DNA of 40,659 nt from Jimgerdemannia flammicorona (GCA_003990745.1 RBNI01000136.1:1-40659), one strand, 5' to 3'; positions 30,001 through 40,659 are shown, numbered from the stretch's first letter. The notes: generated from the letters alone by a model not told the origin. Numbers and translations are program-made.

Positions 30001-30720
30001 AACTAGGCCAGGATCTGTAGTCTAGTAGATAGCAATTAGTATGTATTGGAGAGGATTGGGACTGGCATAGGGTCTGAGCCTAGAGTGCTGAGGTGAGGAG
30101 GTGGCTGCTGCCAAAGTACTGGGTAGTCTGGTAGTACATACTGTAGAGGAATGTTATGCTCAACTTCTGTTCAGAGCACCTTGTCAAGGGGGAATACTTC
30201 AACTGTGAGGAGTACTACAATATAGAATAGGAAGGGAGATATGTACAGATACCAGAACATTGGCTTAGAGAGTGTGAGGTACTTGGTGACTTTTGGTGGA
30301 CTATTGGAGATTATTTGGATATAGTGTATAGAGAGAATGGTGAGCAGAGGTGGTGGGAGGATTTGAGAGATAGATTGGTGGGGGGGGGGGGTGGAGAAGG
30401 AATGGCTTACTTTTGACTAGACTTTGGTAATTTGAGTAGAGTTAGCAGGTCACTGGTTATTTGTTTTTAAGAATGGGAGGAGACTGGGCTTGGGGGTACA
30501 GTTATCAAGATGGCAAGGGCTTATAGAAGACATTATGATGGGCTGGTGACATGGTTGGGGTTTATAGGGAGACTGGAGGTGCCACTTAGTGGAGAAAATT
30601 TATATATTGAGTGGAGGGAGAGTTGGGGTAGTGGGTGAGAAAGTGGTCTTTATTCAAGAAAGAATAGGGGGGGGCTCCTCTATGGGGATCAGATAGTGGA
30701 GATAATACTGTAACTATTAT
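27037..30720 (+). pseudogene. LINE D ORF2: APE-type endonuclease and reverse transcriptase
   Basis: ATG at 27037 (MNSTTNIFSLNVNRL). Endonuclease blocks: LEANLFLLQDIRYEND, VDILGRDFNMVRDKLVDRTN, SRIDWILM and SDHWGLL. RT blocks, in another frame: GIPHQFWLAIVSLLEGSQAI, GRGVSQGDPLFPILYALSLE, and SAFVDDIVVSL with FVDD at 29145-29156, then YLGIYLSIYGS, VYWLLKLWYSAYYLNFP and GGLGLVDFPKR. C-terminal DFWWGVADGVYYIGICW lies at 29840-29890. It has many TAG stops and a run of 12 G at 30380-30391. It starts 30 bp or so after ORF1 ends. The same ATG context (ATGAACAGTACAACTAA) opens ORF2 in copy C. Confidence 0.8.
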
Positions 30721-30758
30721 AATAGACTGGTAATAAATGTCAGAGTCTGAGTAACTAT

Positions 30759-30784
30759 AAAAAAAAAAAAAAAAAAAAAAAAAA
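30759..30784 (+). repeat. LINE poly(A) tail (26 A)
   Basis: An uninterrupted A run directly before the right 18-bp target duplication. Confidence 0.95.
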
Positions 30785-30802
30785 GGAATATATTGATATA
30801 GA
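30785..30802. repeat. 18-bp LINE target duplication, right
   Basis: Exact copy of 24880-24897. Confidence 0.9.
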
Positions 30803-33660
30803 TATCTATAACCTTGAGTAGTATCTATAAGCTATTGATAAAGTTATATTAAGAATGCAATAGATTACCAGATACTTCATAATATTGAGAAACTACCAGG
30901 CAGATAGACCCATTATCAGAAGTAGTATAAATACTTCAGAGATACTAGATGAATATAATGTCTCTATATTTAGATAGTATATTTTACTTCACACTTACTA
31001 ATTATTCAAAAAAATATCCTTTGTCATTAGTAGCATATAAGGGATAGCTTCTGTTAAAATTAGCAGTCTTAATGATATCCATATAACATAAGTATAGTTA
31101 GATCTTATAAATGACTTTAATTTTTAAGACTATTATAATGATAATATTTAGCCTTATAAGAATAAGATATTCAACTCTATCATTAGTCTCTTCTAAGGAT
31201 CAATTACATAAGTCTCCATTCCTATTAGTATCTGGCCACCTGGCTTTTCTATTCTTTTAAATGATAGACTAGTTTCTAACTAATCTACTATATCATCTGA
31301 GACCACAAGATCAGAAGCTAGCTCAGAAGAGCTAATCTCTTTCTCATCTGAAACTAAATCAGATAAAAGATCTCCAACCCCTTATACAGAAGTTTATTAT
31401 TACTATATGATGTAATGAGACACTATATCATAAGTCTCAGTCAAAATCTAGAATATTACTTCATAAATAGTATATGAAAATAATATTAATAAATAGCATC
31501 ATTATAACTTAGTGATGACACTATAATGGTATAACTTTTATATTATTTTTAGTGACTTTCTGTCTTATATCTTTTAGCCAATAGTTAGTTAATATTTAAA
31601 GACCTTCAAAATGTATAAATACCCCTAAAGAAATGACTCAAAAACTTTGAGAATTTACATAATATTAAATAAAAGAACAATTAAGACTTTAGTTTATAAT
31701 ATATAGATAAGTCTCAAAATAATTCCCAATAGAAAGACTATATCTAAAATTAGATGCTCTGAACTCTATAGATACTTGAACTCTGAAGAATTTAAATATA
31801 ATTCTCAGAACAGACTATATTTAAAAAGAATATACTAAAAGACTTAAACTTTAAAGAATTAAAGTTCATGATTGTCAAATTATTATCTAAGTCTATCAGA
31901 AGAAGACTAGATCAATTAGAAGTATAATAAACAATACTTAGGCATTATAACAGCTGTTTTCTCAATCTACAGACATCTGATATAAGTGCCTTTAAGTCTT
32001 TAATATTAAGGATTATTAACTTAAAGAGTATAATTATTAGAATAGTAAAGATATACTATTATAAAAAAACTCTTTAATCAAACAATAAGAACAGAATAGA
32101 TTTATAGTAAATAAGTAAAGAACTTATATTCATGACTCTCTCAAAAGAACTTACATATAGACTAAGATCTGAAAAGACTTCAATCTTACTCTTTAAGCCT
32201 ATAGACCTTATCATATTACTATATTAGCTCTTAGTTCCAGTTAGATATCTAAATGAAGAAGATCTCATTTCTTAAGTCTATAGATCTTGATTATATTGCT
32301 ATATCAGCTTCTGATTTCAGTTAAATATATTAGAATATCAGCTACTATACTACTCTACTATCTATTAGTTAATTAAAAGATCTCACTAAGATGATATTTA
32401 CTCTACTCTGATAACTGCTCCTAGCCTGATATCTAACTGGTTCACTATTATCACTCTTTTTCCTATCTGTGATGATCATCTCTATTCCTATATTAAACTT
32501 ATCTGAAAAATAATTATTTATATCAAAACTATACTTACTGAGAAGCTTGCCAAAGCTTAAAGAGCTCTATTATAAATATCAATAACTTATAGATAATCTA
32601 TTCTGGTACTTAATATCTAAGGTTAACTAACTTTCTATATAGACTATAATATGTTTACTATAATAATATCTTATTAATAATAGTAAAAAAAAGAAGATAT
32701 TATATCAAAATAAGTATATTTCAAATATAGCCAAAGGTATCAGAAACCTATAAAAAAGTAGAGAAAGTACTGATCTGATACTGATAAAGGGATAACTTAT
32801 TACCATTGCCTCTCTCTCACTATTTTACAATAGGTATAGTAAATCAATCTAAGATAGAAGATAAAAAAGAAACTTGAAAAATTATACTAAAATCTTATAA
32901 CTAGTATAATAGTAAAGAAAGAAACTATTGACTTATTTTCTCTAGAAATTCTTCAAGAGTACTTAAATCTACAAATATCTCTTTAAGCTACTTTAGACCT
33001 ATTAGAAGCTTCTAAATTGAGCTATTTCTCTTAAAGAAACTAGAACCTATTATACTCAGTAATAGTAGTAAAGTTATATTTTATCTTATTAAGAAACCTT
33101 ATATGAATTTAGAAACCATTTTCAGCTAGTCTTATAAATTCAAAAGAACCAATTAACTATTTAGATCTCTTTATAGAAAAAGATATAGATATAGAGATAT
33201 AGATTAATTTAGATATTTTAATTAGACCAATACTGCAAATATATAAAAATAAAAACAGATATATGTCTAATTTACTGCTACTCTTCTTTAGGAAAATAAA
33301 GTTATCTAATAATATAATTATATCATAACTACTATATCTTACTAAGAAATAAAAATTAAAGATTGAGTAATATTTAAGAAGACTCTTCTTAAGTAGTTTA
33401 AGTTTACTAATACTATAAAACTAGCTAGAGATAGACCAGTAAACATTAAGTAACTTAAGTCTATATAAAGTTATAATATATAATTTTTGTTAATTCTTTT
33501 AAAACTATCTAATATTATAGAAGATAAAAAGATAGACTACTATATCTAAGACTTAAAAGAGAATATATAAGTTAAAGTTAAGTTAGAAGAACTAAGATCT
33601 TTTAAAACTCTATAAGAATAGTTAATAGGTTTGATATATATTATCACTTATAGCTACTAC
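30803..33660. other. Very AT-rich decayed sequence, unassigned
   Basis: Dense TAA/TAG in all frames. Short plausible coding pieces exist, for example a Ser/Glu-rich minus-strand stretch at about 31200-31380 (SDEKEISSSELASD), but no family motif can be shown. Probably heavily mutated transposon sequence; part of it is the continuation of the pre-LINE sequence that ended at 24897. Confidence 0.35.
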
Positions 33661-33672
33661 TTTGAATTAGAA

Positions 33673-34203
33673 TACTATAAAAAGAATAACTTTAAGAACT
33701 ATTATAAAAATTAGTCTAAAATAATAGAACTAGTCTTAATAAATTTGAACTTTATAAATAAAAAAACACTATGCTCTAATAATACTTATTTCAACCTCTC
33801 TTATATCTTTAAATAACTTAAATAATAAGATATTACTTAGAGACTTAATACATATATATATCAAGAAGTCTTTCAATTGTTCTTTTATTTAGTAATATTT
33901 ACTAAAATTGAGAAAGAGCTATTTCTTTATAATAGAAATAAGATATTGTTCTTCTCTGATAACTATAGTTAGAAGAGACTTGTTTTTGCTATATATAGAC
34001 TAAATCTCTCATAATTTAGATTTGAAGAAGTTTTCTTTTTAAATAGATATACTGATTCTTATTTTTAAGAAAAGTTAGTAAGACTTCTAGAGTTTAGTCA
34101 GAAATATTAGAATAACTTAAAGTTCATTATTAAAAAACTTAGAGAAGTATATATAAAGAGAGATTTGTACTTGACTAAGAGTTGGTTTATTTTTAATATA
34201 ATT
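33673..34203 (+). pseudogene. Unidentified decayed coding sequence
   Basis: About 177 codons in one frame without a frameshift. Stops are only TAA or TAG, at places where Gln would fit, and there is no TGA. Pieces: LINLNFINKKTLCSNNTYFN, YQEVFQLFFYLVIFTKIEKE, LFLYNRNKILFFSDNYS, LVFAIYRLNLS, FRFEEVFFLN, LTKSWFIFN. It is rich in Phe, Tyr, Lys and Leu, as expected after strong AT mutation. I cannot assign a family. Confidence 0.4.
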
Positions 34204-34619
34204 GCTAGAGTATATATTTATATATATTAGCTAAGTAATATATTATAGTTTTCTAACTATATACATATATATAATTAATTTGATATATATATATAACTAC
34301 TTTAGTTATTTATTTACAAAATAAATAATCTTTATATTCAAAATCATTACTTTTAGTAATATAGTAGTTAAGTAATATAGTTACTATAATATTAGTATAA
34401 ATATTAATATTCAGATAGTTTAATATCTTGCTTTCTATATTTGTTCTATTTATTTTATTTATATTTCATATTTCATATTTCATATATCACTTATTTATAA
34501 TATTATTACTTATCAGATTATATAATTGCTATTTATAATATATTGTAATATAGTTCTTATTATATTCCTCTCTTTTTAGAAAATTAACATTTATATTAAT
34601 TTCTATTTCATTTAACTTG

Positions 34620-35640
34620 AAGTTAAGAACCAGAAAAATAGTATTAATCTTATTATCAGTATTATCTTAGTTAGTATATAGATCAGTAGGGGTATCAATA
34701 TCAAGAGTAGAGAAATCAATAAGGTCTATAAATAGTTCTTACTAGACTAAAGTTATAGAATCCTCTTACTGATCTGGGATCATTTAGAGTAGAGTTAGAA
34801 ATCACTATTTAATATAGTTAGTACTATCAATATATATAGAGAACTTGAGCTTTATTTCTTAAAATATCTATTCATATAGATAGCCCTTTGAATAGATCAG
34901 AGAGATCTTAAATCTATTGGTCAGGATTGTTATTCAGTATAGAGCTCCAATAGAGTTTGCAGTTCTTAGTCTTGAGAGAGATTCAGAAGTAGGCCTCAGT
35001 AGCTATCTTTATTTTTAGTTCATCTACTTCAGAGTAATGTCTGAGATTTATATAAAGTTGAAATTAGAAATTATATAGAGAGTATGCTAGAAGATTTAAT
35101 GGATCTTCTTAATAAGTCTCTATTTATATCTGTCTAGATTAGTTCAGATAGGTCATAATAGTATTAGTAGATATATATAGTAGCTAATTTCATACTTGTA
35201 TCAGATCTTCAAACAGCTAATAGATTGATAGACTCTTTTGATGAGTTTCCAGTAGTTATAGATAAAGTATTCTAGGTCCTAACTAGTGAGATTAGGGGTC
35301 TCAGAGCAGAAGTTCTTTTCTTATATTATAATTTTAATATAGTCAAAAAGATGATCTGTAGAACTTGAGAGAGATTGACATCTAATAGTTATATTGAGAA
35401 GATATCTTTATAATTTTCTAAAGTAGAATAATGTTCAATATTTTGTCTTTTATCTAGTATTTATATATATCTTCTTATAGTTATTACTTTATACTAATTA
35501 TAACTACTTTTTACTCTAAAATATTTCTAGTTATTATTTTTTATTCTATTGTAAATAAATAATCTATTAGTATAAGCTAGACATATACTGGTTACTTAGA
35601 AGTTGATATAGTAATACTAAGTTAAGAATATTTTATTTCT
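34620..35640 (+). pseudogene. Unidentified decayed coding stretch, possibly retroelement gag
   Basis: Frame-like pieces such as VFSVLTSEIRGL-type sequence (DEFPVVIDKVF, SEIRGLRAEVLFLYYN, NSYIEKISL) around 35230-35420, separated by TAG/TAA/TGA. It lies upstream of an integrase tail with chromodomain, so it could belong to the same element, but the distance is short for a full pol between them. Low support. Confidence 0.25.
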
Positions 35641-35652
35641 GATTTTAAATAA

Positions 35653-35722
35653 GGAGTTGATCACTCTGTTAAAATATTGGCTTCTAGGGCTATAGACTGA
35701 GAGTTCAAATCTGATCTTATAA
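35653..35722 (+). pseudogene. tRNA-Arg(UCU)-like relic
   Basis: TTGGCTTCTAGGGC resembles an anticodon arm with TCT in a CTTCTAR loop, followed by AGACTGAGAGTTCAAATCTG, close to a tRNA T-arm (box B, GTTCRAATC). The D-arm and the T-stem pairing are poor, and the acceptor ends do not pair convincingly. It may be a dead tRNA gene or a tRNA-derived SINE head altered by C-to-T changes. Confidence 0.25.
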
Positions 35723-35899
35723 CTTCTATAGTTACTGATAAATACTATATATAGTCAGTATAGCTATTATATATTACTTTAGCTTTATATAGTTCTCTAT
35801 AGTTATTAGAGATCTGAAAAAATTCTTCAACAGAATAATCTTTTATCATTTCTGATCTTATCTGAATGATAAGAGATACTCTCATAAAAGCACAGAACT

Positions 35900-36389
35900 A
35901 TTAGATCAAGTATGTGAACTTGAAGTAAAGAGAAGCCTCCTACAATATTGGTGACATAGTTATACTTAGAACAGACCATCTCTATCCAGATACTCTAATA
36001 TAGCAACTAGCTAAGAAACTCTATGCTAGAAGAATTAGACTATATAAGATTGTGAAAAAAGTCAGTGAAGTCAACTATAAGTTGCAACTTTCTTATAATA
36101 TTTAAGTACACCCAGTATTCCATATCAGCCAACTGATAGACTACTATGAGGATCTATTCCCTAAGCATACAGTTCTACCACCACCTTCAATTAAGATCAA
36201 TGATCATGAGAAATTTGAAATGAGAAAGTACTTGACCACAAGGTCTATAAATATGTCAAAACAGTCAAGTAGTTTTTTCTCATTAAGTAGAAAGGTTACC
36301 CCACCCATAATACTACATGGAAAAAAGAAGAAATACTAGAGAATACACATGAAGCCCTCTAGAACTACATGGAAACACTCACTCTATAG
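35900..36389 (+). pseudogene. Chromovirus integrase tail with chromodomain, decayed
   Basis: From 35944: NIGDIVILRTDHLYPDTLI, then KLYARRIRLYKIVKKVSEVN with YKLQLS, and VHPVFHISQLIDYYEDLFP, the C-terminal module of chromodomain-type gypsy integrases. After a frameshift at about 36219: NEKVLDHKVYKYVKTVK, FFLIK, KGYPTHNTTWKKEEILENTH and NYMETL (36222-36386), a chromodomain with its aromatic and W positions recognisable. In-frame TAGs fall where Gln or Trp is usual. A purine-rich AAAGGAAGG at 36392-36400 could be the polypurine tract. Chromodomains steer integration to heterochromatin. The upstream pol is not recognisable. Confidence 0.75.
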
Positions 36390-36403
36390 TAAAGGAAGGA
36401 ACT

Positions 36404-37090
36404 GGAGCTCTAAACCTAGAGTACATAGTAGAGAAACAAGATACCATATATTTATCTAAGATATACAATACCAAATATTACAAGAAAAAGAAATATTATA
36501 ATTAACTAATCTGAAGATATTCAGACAAAGAACAACTCAGCAAGATATAACAAAATGTATTTGAATAACTCTATTTCACACCATCTGTATCATCTCTGCT
36601 AGAGAGTGATGGATACTTTATATAAAACTTAAGAAAGCTAATAATATTGAAACCAATCTTAGTCTATTTATATGACAGATATTATTACTAAGAAATTACC
36701 TTAGATTATAAGAAATACTATTTTCAAGAGGTTTAAACCCCTAGCCATAATAATGAGAGTCCTTATCTTAGACAAAGATGGTCAGTCCTTACAAATATAC
36801 TAATAAGATAAAAAAAAAAGAAGATTAAGATCTGTCAACTCTATATAACCACTACTATAATGTGATGATATCTTCAAAATCAGGATTTTCTCATATAATC
36901 AGTATATATCCCACTTATAGTAACAGGTCATATATTTCTCTAGGAATGTGATTGAAATGAAGTTATACTAGACAGGTGAATAAGTATAAATACTTAGGAT
37001 AGAAGTATACTGTAATCTCTATCTCCCTCTCCTCTACCCAAAGAAAAGACAAGATAAGAATACCTGCTACTTACTGCCAAACAGCCCACT
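36404..37090. other. AT-rich region after the chromodomain, possible 3' LTR remnant
   Basis: Starts after a purine tract with TGGAGCTC, so it could hold the 3' LTR of the chromovirus. I find no matching 5' copy by eye and no coding sequence. Confidence 0.25.
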
Positions 37091-37097
37091 ATAGCCA

Positions 37098-37910
37098 GCT
37101 CTTCTCTAGTCAGATTGACCACCTCTTTAGATATATCCAGTTTGCTATCCAAGGAAGGAACTACTGCTCTGAGATCCTTAATCTCTCTAGCCAAGACCTA
37201 GAACAGTATGTCCTTAACTACTGTGAACTCATCAAAAGGGTCTACCTTACTACTAGCTGTCTAGAAATCTGGTATAAATATAAAATTGGTCATCAACTTC
37301 TTTAATATACAAATGGTCTACCTGTGAATCAGGTCTCAGACTAGACCAACCTGAACAGATATAAGTAAAGACTAGCTAAGAAGATCTATCAAATTATACA
37401 CCATATACCTTTTGTAATTCCCAACCTCAACTATATATAACTAAAGAATCTCTAGAACCTCTTTTTCTCTAAGGTTGATGAACTAGAGATCAAGGTTGCC
37501 CAAAAAGCCAACTTCTGGATTACCCTTAAATCTACTAACTATGAACCCCACTGGAGCCTTCTCCTGAATGATAATCCAGACCAATGGCTCTAAGATCTCT
37601 TTGATCTCTTTGAAGGACTGCTCATTCAAATAGATATTTTCACAAGAGAAGCAAGAACTCTACTTAGATAGACTCAACTGTATTAGATAGAGAACCCCTA
37701 CCTCAATGCCTATACCAGTTCAAGAATTATTTGTAGATCTTATTGACTTCTCTATTCTTGATATCAAGCCATCAGCAACTAACCCTCTAGCTACTAGAGG
37801 AGAAGACAACAATACTGAGAAAGATTCTCCACCTTTCTCTCTCCTAGTTCTCAATTTCCAAATCAATAAGAATATTGATTTTTAAGAGAAAAAAGATGTA
37901 ATAGAATAAG
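37098..37910 (+). pseudogene. Unidentified decayed coding sequence upstream of LINE C
   Basis: One frame can be followed for about 260 codons: IDHLFRYIQFAIQGRNYCSE, LEQYVLNYCELIKRVYLTTS, LEIWYKYKIGHQLL, VDELEIKVAQKANFWITLKS, EPHWSLLLNDNPDQWL, DLFDLFEGLLIQIDIFTREA. Stops are mostly TAG or TAA at likely Gln positions, with three TGA near the end. It reads as a helical protein of unknown family; a retroelement Gag is possible but no zinc knuckle is seen. The piece ends just before the 5' end of LINE C. Confidence 0.4.
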
Positions 37911-38128
37911 TAAATGAATGAGCAAATAGGTGAGATACAACATGTATAGGCCACATCTTTCTCAGTTACCATTCACATTATACATACTTTTATAACACAC
38001 TTTTAAAGCTTTTATTAGAGAAAGATACTAAGGTTATAGCATCCAACAAGAAAGCTGATATATGTACTAGGTTAGATGGACCTGAAGCCTTCAACTGGCA
38101 ATATATTGGACAAGAGTATAGATTGAAA

Positions 38129-40060
38129 ATGGGGTCTTTTGGTGGTCCAAGTAGGCAGGGCAGTTTAGGCAGTGGTAGCAGCACTGGAGGAGAGGCAGGA
38201 GGGCAGAGAGGGAGGAGCTTTGCTGATATACTGAAGAATAAAGGATAGTCTGTTGGAACTCAGAGAGGTCAGGCAGAGGAGAAGAGAAAGCAAAGGGAAG
38301 TAAAAACAGAGGGTTCAGCATCTTGGCCAGTAGGTGGAAGAGCTAGTATAATAGAAGCTAGAGGTAGGAGGGAGACTGCTGATAGTGGTATGACTGGAGA
38401 TCTGGAAAAAAATCCAGATATGACTATTGATGAAAAAGTCAGACAGATGGGACCAAAGAGGAAGAGGGACCTAGCTAATGGTGTGATAGGGCTAATAGTA
38501 ACACCATTACTCAAGAAGTCAATCTCAGAGTTTGCTATAACCTTATACTTCTAGGGCTTAGTGGTGATGGTGAGGATGGTCCTGGAGATTATCTTGAAGC
38601 AAGTGGCTAGAGCTGTCTCAGTGAAGTTCCTAAAGGAGCTAGAGAGAGTTGAAGTGGGTTTTGAGGAGGCAGGCTTACTAGAGAAAGTGCTGAAGACTGG
38701 AGTAGCTATAGGAGAGATGGTGGTCCCTATGGTGTACTATCTGAGGTAGGACCCCAGAGTGGTTCAATTACTGGTAAAGAGAGTATCTATAGTAATAATA
38801 GTTGAGACTAGGAGGAGAGTTGAGGAGGTGATGGTAGAGTATAGTAATGTGGTAGATATTGAATTCTAGATATGAAAGAGAACTACTTTCAGGACTAAAG
38901 ATGTGGATGTGAGAATTCAGTTAGCTGAGAGAGAGACCACTGGGAAGACAAGTGACTGGCCTTCAGTAATATTGTGGGGGGCCTTCATCTGTAAGATATT
39001 GAGAGTAAAGGGGAGTAAGGAGGAGGAGAGGGACCTTCTGGAAGCATTGGAGGAACTTAGAGAAGTAGTGGAATATTGGGCAAAAGCTTGAAAGATCTAT
39101 ATTTAGAGGTAGTAGAGGGGAAGCATGTTTGGGTAAATAAGAGGCAGTGAGAGAGGACCTAAGAGAGGAAGTGGCAGAGAGAGCTGTTGGCTAGTATGAA
39201 GGAGAGTACTGTTAAGGTAGCAAGTGGAGTAGGGGGGCTTGAGGAGACAAAAGTGAGTACTTGGGCCAGTAGTGGAGAGGAGCTGAGAGAGATAGGTGAT
39301 TAGGCAGAGAGGAGAGCTCAGGATCAGATACTGTATGATAATAGTGTACTGGAGGTCTTTGAGGATGATAAGGATAGAAGGGTACAAGTTAGCCCTAGAA
39401 AGATATAAGATAGTGAGGATGTTAAGATGAGGAGTATACATAGGGTTAGGTTTGGAGTCTGATATGGTGATGGAAGGACAAGTGGTAGGACCTTAAGAGG
39501 ATGAGCTGGTGGATGTCTCAGATAGAGAGTGGAAAGAATCTGCTAGTGTAGAGATTGATATCTCTTTGTTAGATGAGGAAAGGCCAGATATACCTGAGGG
39601 GAAAGATGTTAGGGACATATGGTAGATGTGCCACATTATATATAACTTGGTAGCTGAGAAGTTGAGAGAGGTAGATTTGAGAGTTGTCAGTAAGAAGTAT
39701 TGAGAAAGAGTACTTCAGAAAGATGGTATGATGGAAGCTCTCAAGGTTGAGATACTGACAATCTTCATAAAAGAGAAGGGATATGAGGTAGATAAGATAA
39801 GGGAGAAAGAGTTGGTAGTGGCTACTGGAGAACAGGCTACATTCTGATAGAAGTAGAGGAGAGGACTTCAACTTTAGCAGAGTACATATCAGGAGCATAG
39901 AGACTCAATGGAAGAGAAGAAGGATGTGGAACTAGCTAACCTTCTGACTAGATTAGAGGCAGATAAGTTAGTGAGGGTGAAGTCTACTACAGAGTAGAGA
40001 ATGGATCTAGCAAGGGAGAAGAGGAGGACTGAGATATAAAGAGAACTTTCTTCTAAATAT
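38129..40060 (+). pseudogene. LINE C ORF1 (gag-like), with in-frame stops
   Basis: ATG at 38129 (MGSFGGPSRQGSLGSGSSTG), Gly/Ser/Arg-rich N terminus, then RSFADILKN, DLEKNPDMTIDEKV, LLKKSISEFAITLYF, QVARAVSVKFLKELERVEVG, MVYYLR, DPRVVQLLVKRVSIVI, and IQLAERETTGKTSDWPSVIL. The frame holds for about 320 codons with only a few TAG/TAA before it decays further. The C-terminal part has VAEKLREVDLRVVSKKY, KEKGYEVDKIREKELVV and a charged helix. This is the best-kept ORF1 of the three related copies and the best guide to the family. Confidence 0.7.
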
Positions 40061-40068
40061 TATTCCCA

Positions 40069-40659
40069 ATGAACAGTACAACTAACATTTTTTCTCTGAA
40101 TGTGAATAGGTTATGGGGATCTGAGAGGCATAAGAACATTTTCACTTAGCTTAAGAAATTGGAGGCTGATCTCTTTCTGTTGTAGGATATATATTGTAAG
40201 GATGATATAGATCAAGTAGAGTGGACTAGAGAATGGAGAGGCACTGTAGCTTAGATTGGTAAAGTGGCAATTTTGGTGTGGAGTAGTAAAGAGGATCTTG
40301 GTGGAATCAGGAGCTGGGGAGACTATTTGGTATGGGGGGAATGGCATTGATCTGGGTGAGAGCTAGTGAGAGTTGGCTCTTGCTACTGCTCTACAGACAG
40401 AGGTGAGTGGATTGTATGGATTAAGGGTCTTTTGGAGGAGAGTGCTCTCTTGGAGGATGGGGTAGATATTTTGGATAGAGATTTCAATATAGTGAGGAAT
40501 CCTCAGTTGGATAGAACTGATGGAGGGAGAAGTGCTGATAGAAGGAGTGGTGGTCTGGGCATATGAGAGGAGGTGGAGAACCTTAGCTCCTTAGGAGATA
40601 TGGGCAGAATGCAGTGGAGAGAAAAGAGGATCTATACATATTAGATAAATAAAGACTAT
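40069..40659 (+). pseudogene. LINE C ORF2, APE-type endonuclease part, partial
   Basis: ATG at 40069 (MNSTTNIFSLNVNRLWGSER). Blocks: KKLEADLFLL then a TAG where LINE D has Gln, DIYCKDDIDQVEW, GKVAILVW, ELVRVGSCYCSTDRGEWIVW, and VDILDRDFNIVRNPQLDRTD (endonuclease GDFN-type block, here DRDFN). The Gly of GDFN is replaced by Asp-Arg. It runs off the right edge before the RT. Confidence 0.7.

Larger units (their letters stand above)
24898..30784 (+). mobile_element. LINE copy D, full length by TSD, decayed
   Basis: 5.9 kb between exact 18-bp duplications, ending in 26 A (30759-30784). ORF1 (about 25050-27010) is followed by ORF2 (27037 to about 30720) with endonuclease and RT. CpG is almost absent and TAG codons interrupt both ORFs. 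Matching duplications plus a tail show insertion by target-primed reverse transcription. Confidence 0.88.
37953..40659 (+). mobile_element. LINE copy C, 5' part, runs off window
   Basis: The 5' end is set by where homology with LINE B starts (CACATCTTTCTC). A leader of about 175 bp, ORF1 (38129 to about 40060) and the start of ORF2 (40069 on) follow. It is the third copy of the family in this window and continues past the right edge. Confidence 0.8.

Noticed and set aside
30380..30391. G-quadruplex signal from a run of 12 G
   Set aside because: A single homopolymer in a dead LINE; more likely slippage than a functional structure.

Overview
The window looks like a transposon graveyard from a eukaryotic, most likely fungal, nuclear genome (perhaps a filamentous dikaryon). 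The evidence is nested LTR retrotransposons, LINEs with poly(A) tails, hAT transposons and a Penelope-like element, with many reading frames broken by C-to-T type changes. Broken frames carry TAG/TAA where Gln is expected (CpA to TpA), TGA where Arg is expected (CpG to TpG) and TAG where Trp is expected. The two LTRs of the Ty3/gypsy element differ, outside one indel, almost only by transitions. This fits RIP-like mutation and/or deamination of methylated cytosine. No bacterial-type operons, rRNA genes or CRISPR arrays are seen.

Layout. 1-491 (minus) is the 5' part of an intact, GC-rich, host-like ORF that runs off the left edge. 746-7020 is a Penelope-like element (PLE) complex: a 1.7-kb inverted repeat holding two copies of an ORF1 (the minus copy intact), a decayed PLE reverse transcriptase with no visible GIY-YIG endonuclease, and about 690-bp pseudo-LTR repeats. 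7038-8690 (minus) is the 5' half of a LINE, interrupted by a 0.6-kb foldback element (7840-8442). 8691-13480 (minus) is a second LINE with ORF1 and an endonuclease/RT ORF2. 13540-14475 (plus) is a hAT transposase relic, followed by a LINE 3' scrap with poly(A) at 14476-14577. A second hAT gene (minus) runs 23799 to 22859 and resumes at 16145 to 14600; it is split by a nearly complete Ty3/gypsy element (16146-22858, TTAC target duplication). 24898-30784 is a full-length decayed LINE with an 18-bp target duplication. 30803-37950 is very AT-rich and holds an integrase tail plus chromodomain of a chromovirus and at least two unidentified decayed coding stretches. 37953 to the right edge is another LINE.

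The most interesting item is the Ty3/gypsy element. Its pol carries all five motifs of a trimeric dUTPase between the aspartic protease and the reverse transcriptase, and an extra ORF follows the integrase. The PLE complex is the second: an endonuclease-lacking PLE with both direct and inverted pseudo-LTR copies, sitting about 255 bp upstream of the start codon of a probably functional gene.

All identifications were made by eye from motifs. Element boundaries not set by LTRs, TSDs or poly(A) are approximate.
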